Source: Latilactobacillus fuchuensis DSM 14340 = JCM 11249
Lineage (GTDB): Bacteria > Bacillota > Bacilli > Lactobacillales > Lactobacillaceae
Direction: 5' to 3'
Assembly: GCF_000615805.1 (NCBI RefSeq)
Contig: NZ_BAMJ01000005.1
Span: 1 to 64,000, forward strand
Length of the DNA stretch: 64,000 bases
Shown one piece after another: positions 25,299 to 34,041 of this stretch. Under the pieces are notes generated by a model. That model worked only from the letters and a program-made list of their open reading frames with translations. It did not search any database and had not been told where the DNA came from. Each line of letters begins with the position of its first letter. Position 1 is the stretch's first letter. Made by a program: the position numbers and the translations under genes.

Positions 25299-25823
25299 AT
25301 GAAAGTCATTGTCTTGTTGGACCAGATGCAAGCCGGCTTAGGTGGTAAAGAAAAGGCCAACACACCATTGGGTGGTAAAAAACTAGCTATGGGGGCCGCT
25401 GATACGTATGACAAAGTACTAAAAAAGAACGGATCAGAAGTTATGGGGACCTTTTATTGTGGGACGGATTATTACCAGGGAAATAAAGCCGAAGTTCAAA
25501 GAAAAGTCACTAAAATGTGTGAAAAAATGCAAGCGGATGTCGTCATTGCCGGACCGACGTATGATTATCCGGAGTTTGCAACCATGGCTTGTGAATTAGC
25601 GGATCAATTGCAAAAAGAGACGGCTATTCCAGTCGTCGTTTCAATCGCTATTGAAAAAAATCAAACGTTAATTGAGGATTATCAAAAGTTATTGACCATT
25701 GTTAAAATGCCGAAAAAAGGTGGGACCGGACTATCGGATTCAATCGATCGAACAATTGAACTTTGTCAATTAAAAGTTGAACAGGCTGATATTACTGAAT
25801 TCGCACAACAATACTGTTATTAA
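25299..25823 (+). CDS. GrdB-related (glycine/betaine reductase component B family) protein
   Basis: 174 residues resembling the N-terminal part of GrdB, the substrate-specific component of clostridial glycine/sarcosine/betaine reductases. The family-like stretches are GTFYCGTDYYQGNK (about 48-61, compare the CGDNYF motif) and VIAGPTYDYPEFATMACELADQLQ (about 83-106, compare GPAFNAGRYGVACG). There is no in-frame TGA, so no selenocysteine, and the protein is far shorter than GrdB. No GrdA, GrdC or thioredoxin partners are present, so glycine reduction is not suggested. Cys52 and Cys98 are the candidate active residues. It lies in the middle of the operon; function unknown. Confidence 0.7.
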   Translation: MKVIVLLDQMQAGLGGKEKANTPLGGKKLAMGAADTYDKVLKKNGSEVMGTFYCGTDYYQGNKAEVQRKVTKMCEKMQADVVIAGPTYDYPEFATMACELADQLQKETAIPVVVSIAIEKNQTLIEDYQKLLTIVKMPKKGGTGLSDSIDRTIELCQLKVEQADITEFAQQYCY

Positions 25824-25840
25824 AGAGGAGGCCGCAATCA

Positions 25841-27157
25841 ATGCAAAAGAAATTAGAACAGATATTAATGCCGTTTGCGATTAAACTAGGAAATAACGTT
25901 GTCTTACGGTCATTACGAGATGGCTTTTTAATCATTACACCGTTGATTATTGTCACGTCGATTTTTCTATTGATTGGGAATTTTCCAATTCCGGGTTGGG
26001 CTGAATTTTGGAGTCATATCTTGGGTCCGGATTGGACGGAATGGTTTAGCGCCGTATCGAATTCGGTCTTTAGTTTTACGGGCTTATTAGCGTGTTTTGG
26101 GATTTCTTACGCCTATGGTAAGAATCGCGGATTACAAGCAATCCATTCGAGTGCCGTTGCCATTATTTCGTTTCTGATTTTGACGCCAACCGTTGTGACC
26201 GTTGGTAAACAATCGATTGGGGCTGTTCAAACGATGTATTTAGGCCCTAATGGAATTTTCTTAGGGATATTCATCGCGTTAGTCAGTGTTGAAATTTATC
26301 GATTTGCAATCAATCGTAACTGGCGAATCAAAATGCCAGAAGGGGTGCCACCCGCTGTTAGTGAATCTTTTGATGCGCTATTACCTAGTGGGTTAGTTGT
26401 TTTAGTTTTCTTCTTAATCCGGATTGGCTTTAGCTTATCCAGTTTCGAAACGGCTTATAATTTTATCTACACGATGTTACAAGCACCGCTAAAAGGCGCT
26501 GGTAATTCGTTACCTTCAGTACTGCTGTATAATTTCATCGCGATGTTACTATGGTGTTTCGGGATTAATGGTCCAACGATTACCAATAGCGTTTGGTCAC
26601 CCATCTTCTTTGTTTTAACACAGGATAATTTAACCGCCTTTCAAAATCATTTACCATTGCCTCATATTTATACGCAACAGTTTATTGATATTTTTACAAC
26701 GTACGGTGGCGGGGGCAGTACTTTATCGCTATTGATTGTCATGTTGACGGTTTGTAAATCTAAACGGGTCAAAGAGTTAGGCAAATTGGCAATCGTGCCT
26801 GGGATTTTTGGCATCAATGAACCCATTATTTTTGGGTTGCCAGTGGTACTAAATCCCATTATTGCGATTCCGTTTATCATCGTACCGGTGCTGAACACGT
26901 TAATCTCAGGACTAGTATTTAGCATCGGATTGGTGCCATACACCAATGGGGTTATGTTGCCGTGGACGACGCCACCGATTATTTCCGGCTGGCTATCAAC
27001 GGGGAGTTGGACGGGTTCGGTGTTGCAACTCTTCGAATTGATTTTAGGCGTCCTGATCTACTATCCATTTATTAAGATGATGGATCGCCAATACCTAGCA
27101 GAAGAAACGGAAGCCGCTCAGTTAGCGGATGTTGATATCAATTTTGATGAAGTTTAA
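25841..27157 (+). CDS. PTS lactose/cellobiose-family EIIC permease
   Basis: 438 residues with about ten helices, of the CelB/LacE EIIC type (PFAIKLGNNVVLRSLRDGFLIITPLIIV at the start, GNSLPSVLLYNFIAMLLWCFGINGP, and the GIFGINEPIIFGLPVVLNPI loop with the conserved NEP near residues 326-330). It translocates and presents the sugar for phosphorylation. No EIIA or EIIB is encoded here, so it must borrow them from elsewhere or work without phosphorylation. Co-transcribed with a GlcNAc-Asn-type hydrolase and a dipeptidase, which hints at a sugar-amino-acid conjugate as substrate (inference). Confidence 0.9.
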   Translation: MQKKLEQILMPFAIKLGNNVVLRSLRDGFLIITPLIIVTSIFLLIGNFPIPGWAEFWSHILGPDWTEWFSAVSNSVFSFTGLLACFGISYAYGKNRGLQAIHSSAVAIISFLILTPTVVTVGKQSIGAVQTMYLGPNGIFLGIFIALVSVEIYRFAINRNWRIKMPEGVPPAVSESFDALLPSGLVVLVFFLIRIGFSLSSFETAYNFIYTMLQAPLKGAGNSLPSVLLYNFIAMLLWCFGINGPTITNSVWSPIFFVLTQDNLTAFQNHLPLPHIYTQQFIDIFTTYGGGGSTLSLLIVMLTVCKSKRVKELGKLAIVPGIFGINEPIIFGLPVVLNPIIAIPFIIVPVLNTLISGLVFSIGLVPYTNGVMLPWTTPPIISGWLSTGSWTGSVLQLFELILGVLIYYPFIKMMDRQYLAEETEAAQLADVDINFDEV

Positions 27158-27178
27158 AATTAGAAAGAAGTTATTCCA

Positions 27179-28507
27179 TTGAAAAAAATTCGGACCGATT
27201 TTCAAACATTATTTAGTCAGTATGAAGTCGATTTTTTAGCTAATTTAAGACGGGTTTTACGAGAACCGAGTGTCGCTGGCCCGAAAACGTTTGGCGCACC
27301 TTTCGGGGTTGGGCCTAAACGGGCGTTAGAAACGGTTTTACAAATCAGTAAAGAAATGGGCTTTCGAACGGGACAAGTCGCCGATTGTGTCGGTTGGGTT
27401 GAATATGGGCCAACGGAAGACCAACAAAGCGATTATTTTGGAATATTAGGCCATCTAGATGTTGTCGACGTGGAAGACGACTGGCAGTATGCGCCGTTTG
27501 ATTTAACGCGGGTCGATAATTATTTATACGGTCGTGGTGTCTTGGACAATAAGGGTCCCTTAATGGCGACTTTATTTGCCCTATACCTGATCAAAATTCA
27601 AAATATTGAATTTCAACAACGGGTGCGGATTATCTTTGGCACGGATGAAGAATCAGGTAGTCGGGATATTCCGTTGTATTTACAACATGAAAAAGCACCC
27701 ATTGCGGGTTTTACGCCGGATTGTAAATTCCCGGCGGTGTATGGCGAACGTGGGTTGTTGGATATTCAGTTAACACTGCCAGTAACTGATGGCTCAGGCC
27801 AACAGATTAAGGCGTTGGACGGACATTTTGATAAAAGCTTCATTCCTGACCATGCGAGCCTAATATTGGCTGACGGCACCGTTAAACACTATACAGGTCG
27901 CAAAGCGCCTAGTAATGCGCCGGAACTTGCCGAAAATGTCTTACCACCATTAGCCGCTGATGGCAGTCAGTTGACCGGACAAGTTGGTCAGTTTTTCGAC
28001 TGGGTGACGACTACCATTGGGACGCAAACAACGGGCCAGAATCTGGGAATCGATTTTCAAGATACGGCTTCAGGTGCGTTGCAAGTCGCTTTTTATGGGC
28101 TGAGTTTGGAAAATCAAAGTATGAGTTGTCATTTAACGTGTCGCTATCCAATTTCGACGACGGAAGATGCGTTATTAACGCAAATTCAAACCGGTTTGTT
28201 GCCAACGATGACGGTGACCGTCAAACGGCGTTATCCGTCGCAAATTACCAATCCAGAACTGCCCTTCATTCAACAATTGGGGGCAATCTATGAAGCCGAC
28301 ACCGGTTTAGATGGCACACCAGTGACGACCACCGGTGTGACCTATGCGCGTGCACTATCGAATATCATCGCATTTGGCCCATCTTTCCCCGGCCAAAAAG
28401 GCATCGCTCATAAAGGCAATGAATGGTTGAAGTTTAGTGATTGGCAAATGATGATGCAAATTTATTACGATGCATTGATTGCGTTGAATGCTAAAACAGA
28501 TAAATAA
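27179..28507 (+). CDS. Sapep/PepV-type M20 metallo-dipeptidase
   Basis: A 442-residue cytoplasmic di-metal dipeptidase of the M20 family. Motifs: LGHLDVVDVEDDW (about 95-107, metal His and Asp), GRGVLDNKGPLMA (bridging Asp), FGTDEESGSRDIP (catalytic Glu-Glu), and GITYARAL/GPSFPGQKGIAHKGNEW-type C-terminal metal site. It begins with TTG behind AGAAAGAAG. Last gene of the operon and followed by a terminator. It may release amino acids from the compound imported or cut by its neighbours; PepV-like general dipeptidase activity is the alternative. Confidence 0.88.
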   Translation: MKKIRTDFQTLFSQYEVDFLANLRRVLREPSVAGPKTFGAPFGVGPKRALETVLQISKEMGFRTGQVADCVGWVEYGPTEDQQSDYFGILGHLDVVDVEDDWQYAPFDLTRVDNYLYGRGVLDNKGPLMATLFALYLIKIQNIEFQQRVRIIFGTDEESGSRDIPLYLQHEKAPIAGFTPDCKFPAVYGERGLLDIQLTLPVTDGSGQQIKALDGHFDKSFIPDHASLILADGTVKHYTGRKAPSNAPELAENVLPPLAADGSQLTGQVGQFFDWVTTTIGTQTTGQNLGIDFQDTASGALQVAFYGLSLENQSMSCHLTCRYPISTTEDALLTQIQTGLLPTMTVTVKRRYPSQITNPELPFIQQLGAIYEADTGLDGTPVTTTGVTYARALSNIIAFGPSFPGQKGIAHKGNEWLKFSDWQMMMQIYYDALIALNAKTDK

Positions 28508-28511
28508 ATAC

Positions 28512-28550
28512 AAAAAAGTAGTGAGGTTGTCTAGCCACACTACTTTTTTT
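28512..28550 (+). terminator. Terminator of the 23.6-28.5 kb operon
   Basis: AAAAAAGTAGTG (28512-28523) / CACTACTTTTTT (28538-28549), strong stem with T-run; symmetrical enough to serve the convergent rpiR-type gene too. Confidence 0.85.
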
Positions 28551-28569
28551 GTATCTATATTTAAAATAT

Positions 28570-29328
28570 TTAGGACAAGAGGTGTGGACTACGAATGGCG
28601 TACGCATCCAACAATATTCGGACTAATATATTTAATGGCAGACGAGAATGGACTTCGTAGTCGGGAAAATAGGAGATTGGCGATTTGTAACCCAGAAAAA
28701 CTAAATCTGAAAACTGTAAAATAGTACCGTTCGGATTGGTTGTAAAAGTAATGATGGTCACATTGTTTTGCATCGCATTTTTAGCAGCTTGAACAAGTTC
28801 AGCTGTTTCACCATTTAACGTAATTAAAATTAATACGTCATGGTTCATAATTTGTTTACTAATTGGCTTGATAATGTTGGGATCATCGTGAATTTCGCAA
28901 TTTTTGCCAAGTAATTGGAGTTTTAAGGTCATTTCTTTGGCAATAAATTCTGAGAAACCACGCGCAAAAATATAAACTTTATGGGCATCTTTAATCTTTT
29001 GAATGGAATCTTCAACAATGCCGATATCCAAATTTTCTAAAGTATTATTGACTTCATGTTGATTTTTTAAAACGGCGGATTTGATTTCTTGATCGACTTG
29101 ATTCAAAAAGGCAAATTGAGTATTATCCTTATTTTTTTGAATGAGTTGCTGTTTAAATGACGTGAAACCATTGTAGCCTTTCTTTTTCATCGTTCGGACA
29201 ATGGTTGCTGTTGAAACGTTAGCTTGTTCACTTAATTTAATAATCGACATATTGGCAATATCATCAATATGTTGCTGAATGTAAGTCCAGAGATAGTCTT
29301 CGGATGAACTGAGCGTTGCTTTGACCAC
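28570..29328 (-). CDS. RpiR/MurR family regulator with SIS domain
   Basis: 252 residues. N-terminal HTH_6 domain (about 1-75: MSIIKLSEQANVSTATIVRTMKKKGYNGFTSFK) and SIS sugar-phosphate-binding domain (about 110-235: VYIFARGFSEFIAKEMTLKLQLLGKN, DVLILITLNGETAELVQAAKNA). GTG 29328 lies nine bases after GAGGAGG. Divergent from fruK-fruA with a 119-bp shared promoter region, so it most likely controls that operon in response to a sugar phosphate such as fructose-1-phosphate. Confidence 0.87.
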   Translation of the reverse strand: MVKATLSSSEDYLWTYIQQHIDDIANMSIIKLSEQANVSTATIVRTMKKKGYNGFTSFKQQLIQKNKDNTQFAFLNQVDQEIKSAVLKNQHEVNNTLENLDIGIVEDSIQKIKDAHKVYIFARGFSEFIAKEMTLKLQLLGKNCEIHDDPNIIKPISKQIMNHDVLILITLNGETAELVQAAKNAMQNNVTIITFTTNPNGTILQFSDLVFLGYKSPISYFPDYEVHSRLPLNILVRILLDAYAIRSPHLLS

Positions 29329-29389
29329 GAATTAATGCCTCCTCAAAATGTACCAATATTTTCATAATTAGGTTCATTCTACCGTTATA

Positions 29390-29421
29390 TGAAAACATTT
29401 TCAAAAATAACTGATTATAAT
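29390..29421 (+). promoter_or_regulatory. Promoter region of fruK with cre-like site
   Basis: TGAAAACATTTTCA (29390-29403) differs from the cre consensus only at the central CG (CA), and TATAAT lies at 29416-29421 without a good -35. It may bind CcpA or the divergent RpiR regulator. Confidence 0.5.
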
Positions 29422-29447
29422 AGAAGTAGAGAGTAGGAGGAATGACC

Positions 29448-30386
29448 ATGATTTATACATGTACATTAAACCCAGCGATTGATTTATTTATAGAAACAGA
29501 GCATTTAAAAAAAGAAGTTGTTAATCGAACGAATGACTATGATATCCAACCTAACGGAAAAGGCGTCAATGTCTCATTTATTCTTAAAATGTTAGCAGTA
29601 GCAAATAAAGCGATTGGGATTGGCGGCGGCTTTACAAACGATTATATTGAAAGCGCTTTAAATGAAAAAGGAATTGAAACACAATTTATTAAAAGTGCGG
29701 GGATCACTAGAATCAACGTTTTCACACGGGTGGTTGATCGGGATGAAGAGTACAAATTAGTTAACAAAGGGCCCCATGTTGATTCAAAGCAAATTGACGC
29801 CCTATTGAACTTGATTGGCTGTTTAAAACGGGATGATATGCTAGTGGTCTCTGGGAGTTTTGCCGATGGTATTCCAGAATCCATCATTATTGATATTGCC
29901 AAACTATCCAACCAGATTGGTTTTAAATTGGTGATTGATACAAGTTACCAAGCCGTGATGGAGACATTACAATATCAACCATTTTTATTAAAACCAAATG
30001 ACGAAGAGTTAATGCAATGGTTCAACGTAATAGGCCCCTTAAGTGACACACAATTGATTCAGTACGCCCAAAAATTAGTTGAACAGGGCGCACAAAACGT
30101 CTTATTATCCTTAGGGGCAAAAGGCGCAGCTTTCATCAATCGGGAACAAGTCCTAAAAGGTAATGCAGCTGTTGGTAAAGTTGTTAATACAGCTTGCTCC
30201 GGTGATACGATGTTGGGCACCTTTTTAGCTGGGATGGTTCAAGCTAAACCATTGGCGGAAAATCTGAAATATAGTATCGCAGCAGCCAGTTCAACCGCAT
30301 TTTCAGCAGGATTGACTGATTTTACAGATGTTGCAACGCTACAAGAGCAAATTAAAGTCACAGAAATAACATTGGAGGATCAATAA
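29448..30386 (+). CDS. fruK: 1-phosphofructokinase (PfkB family)
   Basis: 312 residues. Phosphorylates fructose-1-phosphate to fructose-1,6-bisphosphate. PfkB marks: TLNPAIDLFIE at the N-terminus, PNGKGVNVSFILK (about 31-43), and the C-terminal ATP/anion-hole signature NTACSGDTMLGTFLAGM with catalytic Asp (about 249). ATG 29448 is preferred, eight bases after AGGAGG; ATG 29442 is too close. Its stop lies one base before the EIIBCA gene. LacC (tagatose-6-phosphate kinase) is a close alternative, but the EII-Fru partner favours FruK. Confidence 0.88.
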   Translation: MIYTCTLNPAIDLFIETEHLKKEVVNRTNDYDIQPNGKGVNVSFILKMLAVANKAIGIGGGFTNDYIESALNEKGIETQFIKSAGITRINVFTRVVDRDEEYKLVNKGPHVDSKQIDALLNLIGCLKRDDMLVVSGSFADGIPESIIIDIAKLSNQIGFKLVIDTSYQAVMETLQYQPFLLKPNDEELMQWFNVIGPLSDTQLIQYAQKLVEQGAQNVLLSLGAKGAAFINREQVLKGNAAVGKVVNTACSGDTMLGTFLAGMVQAKPLAENLKYSIAAASSTAFSAGLTDFTDVATLQEQIKVTEITLEDQ

Positions 30387-30387
30387 G

Positions 30388-32298
30388 ATGACGAAATATC
30401 AAATTATTGCAGCTACCGGCTGTCCGACCGGCATTGCCCATACGTATATGGCACAGGAGGCTTTAGAACAGGCTGCTAAGAAAATTGGGGTGTCAATCAA
30501 GGTCGAAACTCACGGCCAAAGCGGCATCGAACATGCGCTAACGCAACAGGAAATTGATGAAGCGGACGGCGTTATTATTGCCGCTGATAAGGACGTTAAT
30601 CCAGAACGTTTTGTTGGCAAAAAGATGATTAATGTCTCGGTCACTAAAGGGATGAAAGATGCCGATCAATTGGTTAATCAAATTTTGAACGATCAATCGA
30701 TTCCAGTCTATCAAGGAACTGGCGAAAAGGGATCAGCAGAATCAGCCAGTATTTCGGGTGGTTCGTTTTGGCACCAATTATACGTTTATGTCATGAATGG
30801 TGTTTCACACATGCTACCATTAGTCGTTGCTGGTGGGGTATTACTAGCTGTTTCGTTTTTCTGGGGTATTAATTCAGCGGATCCCAAAAGTGCTGAATAT
30901 AACCAGTTTGCATTTCAACTGAACAGTATTGGTAGTTTAACGATGGGCTTAATGGTGCCGGTTTTATGCGCCTATATTGCCGAAGCAATTGCTAAACGAT
31001 CTGGATTGATTGTTGGATTTGCAACCGGAATGATTGCGTTGACTAATGGCACTGGCTTTTTAGGTGGCATCTTAGGTGGTTTCTTAGCGGGATATACAGT
31101 GCTCTTGTTGCAAAAAGCATTTAAGAAGTTACCTAAATCATTAGATGGACTAAAAGCTATTTTCTTATTTCCTGTCTTAGGGGTACTAATCTCAGGATTA
31201 ATTATGTGGTATTTATCAACACCAATGCAAAATATTAATGAAGGCATGATGAATTTCTTGAAAGGAATGGAAAATTCAAGCCCAATTCTTTTAGGAATTG
31301 TTGTCGGAATTATGTGTGCATCTGATTTTGGGGGTCCGATTAATAAGGCCGCTTATTTAACCGGGACGGCACTGTTAGCGCAAGGTAACTATTTCTTTAT
31401 GGCAGGTGTTTCGGCCGCTTGTATTGCACCACCATTAGCCACTGGATTTGCCGTTTTAATGAATAAAAAGGCTTATTCGTCAAAAGAACGTAGTGCGGGC
31501 TATGTCAACTTCTTGTTAGGTTCAACCCATATTACGGAAGGCGCCATTCCGTTTGCTGCGAAAAATCCATTATTAAATATTCCAGCATTTATGATTGGTT
31601 CTGCAGTCGCCGCTACGTTGACTTATATCACTAAAATAAGTGTCCCCGCACCGCATGGTGGTTTTATTGTGCTACCACTAGTCAACCATCCGATGCTTTG
31701 GGTCGTTTGGATTGTGATAGGCGCTTTGATTTCAGGCGTTTTATTAGCATTAATTGCTGAAAAACAATATAAAAAAGACCAAACATTATTAGTTACCAAT
31801 AACGGACAATCAATGGCTGTTGATCAACCAGTTGAAACTACTACGGCAAAAGCACATGTGTTTGAGGCGATTTTTGATCAACAAAATATTGAATTAGGGG
31901 TTAAAGTCGATTCAAAAGAAGCTGCACTTCAATACCTAGCGAAAATGGTGGTTGAAAAAGGCTACGCCAGTGATCAACAAGAAGTTGAAAAGAAATATCT
32001 ATTTAGAGAAACTGAAAGTTCAACCGGGATGGAACACGGAATTGCGATTCCTCACGCGCAATCGGCAACCATCAATAAATCGGGGATGTTTATTGTTAAA
32101 TTAGCGGAACCAATCGAATGGGGCAGTTTAGACGGTGGCAAAATTGATACGTTAATTTCGTTCATTATTCCGGATCAAGATAATCAAGAACATCTTAAGT
32201 ACCTATCGGATGTTTCCAAACTGTTAGTGCATGAGCAGTTCGTCGCTGAATTGAAGGCGGCCCAGACTAAAACAGCCATTTTTAAATTATTTCAATAA
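30388..32298 (+). CDS. fruA: PTS fructose-specific EIIBCA
   Basis: A 636-residue fused permease in the order B-C-A. EIIB (1-100) has phosphorylated Cys12 in ATGCPTGIAHT. EIIC (about 120-465) has about nine helices, including GVSHMLPLVVAGGVLLA and CASDFGGPINKAAY. EIIA (about 490-636) has phospho-His in GIAIPHAQ. It imports fructose as fructose-1-phosphate for FruK. Tightly coupled to fruK (1-base gap). The B-C-A order differs from the common A-B-C FruA. A mannose-type fructoside substrate cannot be excluded. Confidence 0.9.
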   Translation: MTKYQIIAATGCPTGIAHTYMAQEALEQAAKKIGVSIKVETHGQSGIEHALTQQEIDEADGVIIAADKDVNPERFVGKKMINVSVTKGMKDADQLVNQILNDQSIPVYQGTGEKGSAESASISGGSFWHQLYVYVMNGVSHMLPLVVAGGVLLAVSFFWGINSADPKSAEYNQFAFQLNSIGSLTMGLMVPVLCAYIAEAIAKRSGLIVGFATGMIALTNGTGFLGGILGGFLAGYTVLLLQKAFKKLPKSLDGLKAIFLFPVLGVLISGLIMWYLSTPMQNINEGMMNFLKGMENSSPILLGIVVGIMCASDFGGPINKAAYLTGTALLAQGNYFFMAGVSAACIAPPLATGFAVLMNKKAYSSKERSAGYVNFLLGSTHITEGAIPFAAKNPLLNIPAFMIGSAVAATLTYITKISVPAPHGGFIVLPLVNHPMLWVVWIVIGALISGVLLALIAEKQYKKDQTLLVTNNGQSMAVDQPVETTTAKAHVFEAIFDQQNIELGVKVDSKEAALQYLAKMVVEKGYASDQQEVEKKYLFRETESSTGMEHGIAIPHAQSATINKSGMFIVKLAEPIEWGSLDGGKIDTLISFIIPDQDNQEHLKYLSDVSKLLVHEQFVAELKAAQTKTAIFKLFQ

Positions 32299-32307
32299 AA
32301 ATAGTGA

Positions 32308-32361
32308 TTAATAAACATGCCAATTGAGGGGGAGATGATTTCCCCCAGGAGGTATGTTTAT
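32308..32361 (+). terminator. Nested-hairpin terminator after fruA
   Basis: Outer arms AATAAACATGCC / GGTATGTTTATT enclose an inner GGGGGAGATGATTTCCCCC hairpin and end in TTTTT; an unusually large terminator. Confidence 0.65.
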
Positions 32362-32407
32362 TTTTAGCGTTGGTATAGTGTGTCTCATCAAGAATCAAAT
32401 AGAAAAA

Positions 32408-32419
32408 TGGTTGCAACCA
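32408..32419. promoter_or_regulatory. NagR-type operator 1
   Basis: TGGTTGCAACCA, a perfect 12-bp palindrome fitting TGGT-N4-ACCA, the half-sites of the B. subtilis NagR (YvoA) operator. About 177 bases before the first PTS gene. Confidence 0.6.
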
Positions 32420-32446
32420 GTTGGCTGAAGACTTCTTTTTTGTAAT

Positions 32447-32458
32447 TGGTTCGTACCA
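32447..32458. promoter_or_regulatory. NagR-type operator 2
   Basis: TGGTTCGTACCA, flanked by T and A (TTGGT/ACCAA), 39 bases after operator 1. No gene is convincing between 32362 and 32595; a minus-strand ORF there is treated as spurious. Confidence 0.6.
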
Positions 32459-32595
32459 AACAAAAAAATCGGTATAGGACAATCTAAAAATCGATAAAAG
32501 CGCCATAAAAGGCTTTGTAATCGGTTTACTAATATTCATCCCGTGAGATATCCTCCGATTTTATGGCAATTATTATATTTGGAGGGTGATTTTAT

Positions 32596-33078
32596 ATGGC
32601 AATTACACCTGTAAGAATTGATGGACGATTGGTTCATGGACAAGTCGCAAATCTTTGGACACCATCTTTAGGTGTTTCACGGATTATGGTTGTTGATAAT
32701 AAAGTTTCGGAAAACGCAATCGAAAAATCTGGTTTACGGATGGCAACACCTGCAGGCACAAAGCTGAGCGTGTTATCAGTTGATACTGCTGCCGAACATA
32801 TTCTGGCCGGTCGTTATGATTCACAAAAATTGTTCTTGGTTGTTAAAAAGCCAGAAACGTTACTTGAATTACTTGAAAAGGGTGTTGAACTGCCCGAAAT
32901 CAACGTTGGGAATATGTCACAAACGGATGAAACGAAACACGTTAACAAATCAATCAACGTGACTGATCACGATATTGATATTTTCAAACAAATTTCAGCT
33001 AAAGGCGTTTCGATTACTAATCGGATGGTACCTGGCGATAAAGTGAATGATTTCATGTCATTAATTAAAGAGTTATAG
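32596..33078 (+). CDS. PTS mannose/sorbose-family EIIB (galactosamine/galacto-N-biose type)
   Basis: 160 residues, cytoplasmic phosphotransfer subunit. Phosphorylated His14 lies in RIDGRLVHGQV, and the Rossmann-like domain continues with IMVVDNKVSENAIEKSGLRMATP. GGAGG precedes the ATG. First gene of a cluster with EIIC, EIID, EIIA, a GH35 enzyme, AgaS, NagA, LacD and LacC, the gene set used by L. casei (gnb) and pneumococcus for GalNAc and Gal-beta-1,3-HexNAc. Substrate assigned from that context. Confidence 0.9.
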   Translation: MAITPVRIDGRLVHGQVANLWTPSLGVSRIMVVDNKVSENAIEKSGLRMATPAGTKLSVLSVDTAAEHILAGRYDSQKLFLVVKKPETLLELLEKGVELPEINVGNMSQTDETKHVNKSINVTDHDIDIFKQISAKGVSITNRMVPGDKVNDFMSLIKEL

Positions 33079-33132
33079 GCTACATGCAATTGTAAACGCT
33101 ATATCAATATTAAAAACTAAAGGAGAATTATT

Positions 33133-34041
33133 ATGGGTATCGAATGGTGGCAAATATTACTATTAACGTTATACGCTGGATATCAAATCTGTGACGAATT
33201 AACAATTAACTCGAGTGCAGGTTCAGCGGTTTTTGCCGGTTTTATCTCAGGGATCATTATGGGAGATATGAAAACTGGTTTAATGATTGGTGGGGCAATG
33301 CAATTAACTGTTTTAGGGGTTGGTACATTCGGGGGTTCTTCACGGATTGACGCTAACTCAGGGACTGTTTTAGCAACTGCCTTTTCAGTTGGGTTAGGCA
33401 TGAACCAAAGCCAAGCCATCTCAGCAATCGCCGTACCGGTTGCCGCATTATTGATTCAAACGGATATCTTAGCACGTTTTGCAAATACGTTCTTTGCACA
33501 TCGAATTGATAGATTTATTGAAACTGAAAATTATAAAGCTATCGAAAGAAATTACCTCTATGGTGCAATTCCTTGGGCTTTATCACGTGCATTACCTGTC
33601 TTCTTAGCATTGACGTTCGGTGGTGGTTTGGTTAATACCGTCGTTAGTTACATGAACTCACAATTAAGTTGGTTAGCAACAGGTCTTGAAACAGCCGGGG
33701 CCGTTTTACCAGCCGTTGGGTTTGCAATCTTACTCAGATATTTACCAGTCAAGAAACACTTCCCATATTTAATCATTGGTTTCATTGTAACCGCGCTATT
33801 CGCGACAATTTACGGTGATGTGAGTGCTGTCGGAACTGCCGTTACCGGTTTGTCAAAAGGTTTCGCACATAACTTCGCTGGTTTACCAATGTTAGGTATC
33901 GCATTGATCGGCTTTGGTTTTGCCGCAATTGAATACAAACACAGTATGGAGAAACATGAGGTTGTTGCAGAACATGGCTCAGCTGAACAACAAGAAACAG
34001 TGATCGATGCGAAGGGAGAAATCGAAGATGACGAACTCTAA
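33133..34041 (+). CDS. PTS mannose/sorbose-family EIIC
   Basis: 302-residue membrane subunit with about seven to nine helices, of the AgaC/ManY type (WWQILLLTLYAGYQICDELTI, SGIIMGDMKTGLMIGGAMQLTVLGVGTFGGSSRIDANSGT). Works with EIID to translocate the amino sugar or disaccharide. AAGGAG upstream. A cre-like TGTAAACGCTATAT lies in the 54-base gap before it (about 33090-33103). The end overlaps the EIID start by 14 bases. Confidence 0.92.
   Translation: MGIEWWQILLLTLYAGYQICDELTINSSAGSAVFAGFISGIIMGDMKTGLMIGGAMQLTVLGVGTFGGSSRIDANSGTVLATAFSVGLGMNQSQAISAIAVPVAALLIQTDILARFANTFFAHRIDRFIETENYKAIERNYLYGAIPWALSRALPVFLALTFGGGLVNTVVSYMNSQLSWLATGLETAGAVLPAVGFAILLRYLPVKKHFPYLIIGFIVTALFATIYGDVSAVGTAVTGLSKGFAHNFAGLPMLGIALIGFGFAAIEYKHSMEKHEVVAEHGSAEQQETVIDAKGEIEDDEL

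Noticed and set aside
25299-25823. A selenocysteine glycine reductase
   Set aside because: No in-frame TGA, no GrdA/C/D/E or thioredoxin genes, and only the N-terminal third of GrdB is represented.
32282-32539. Minus-strand ORF of 85 codons, with GGAGG some distance upstream
   Set aside because: It runs through the fruA terminator and both predicted operators, and its sequence has no protein-like pattern; a promoter/leader region explains the stretch better.
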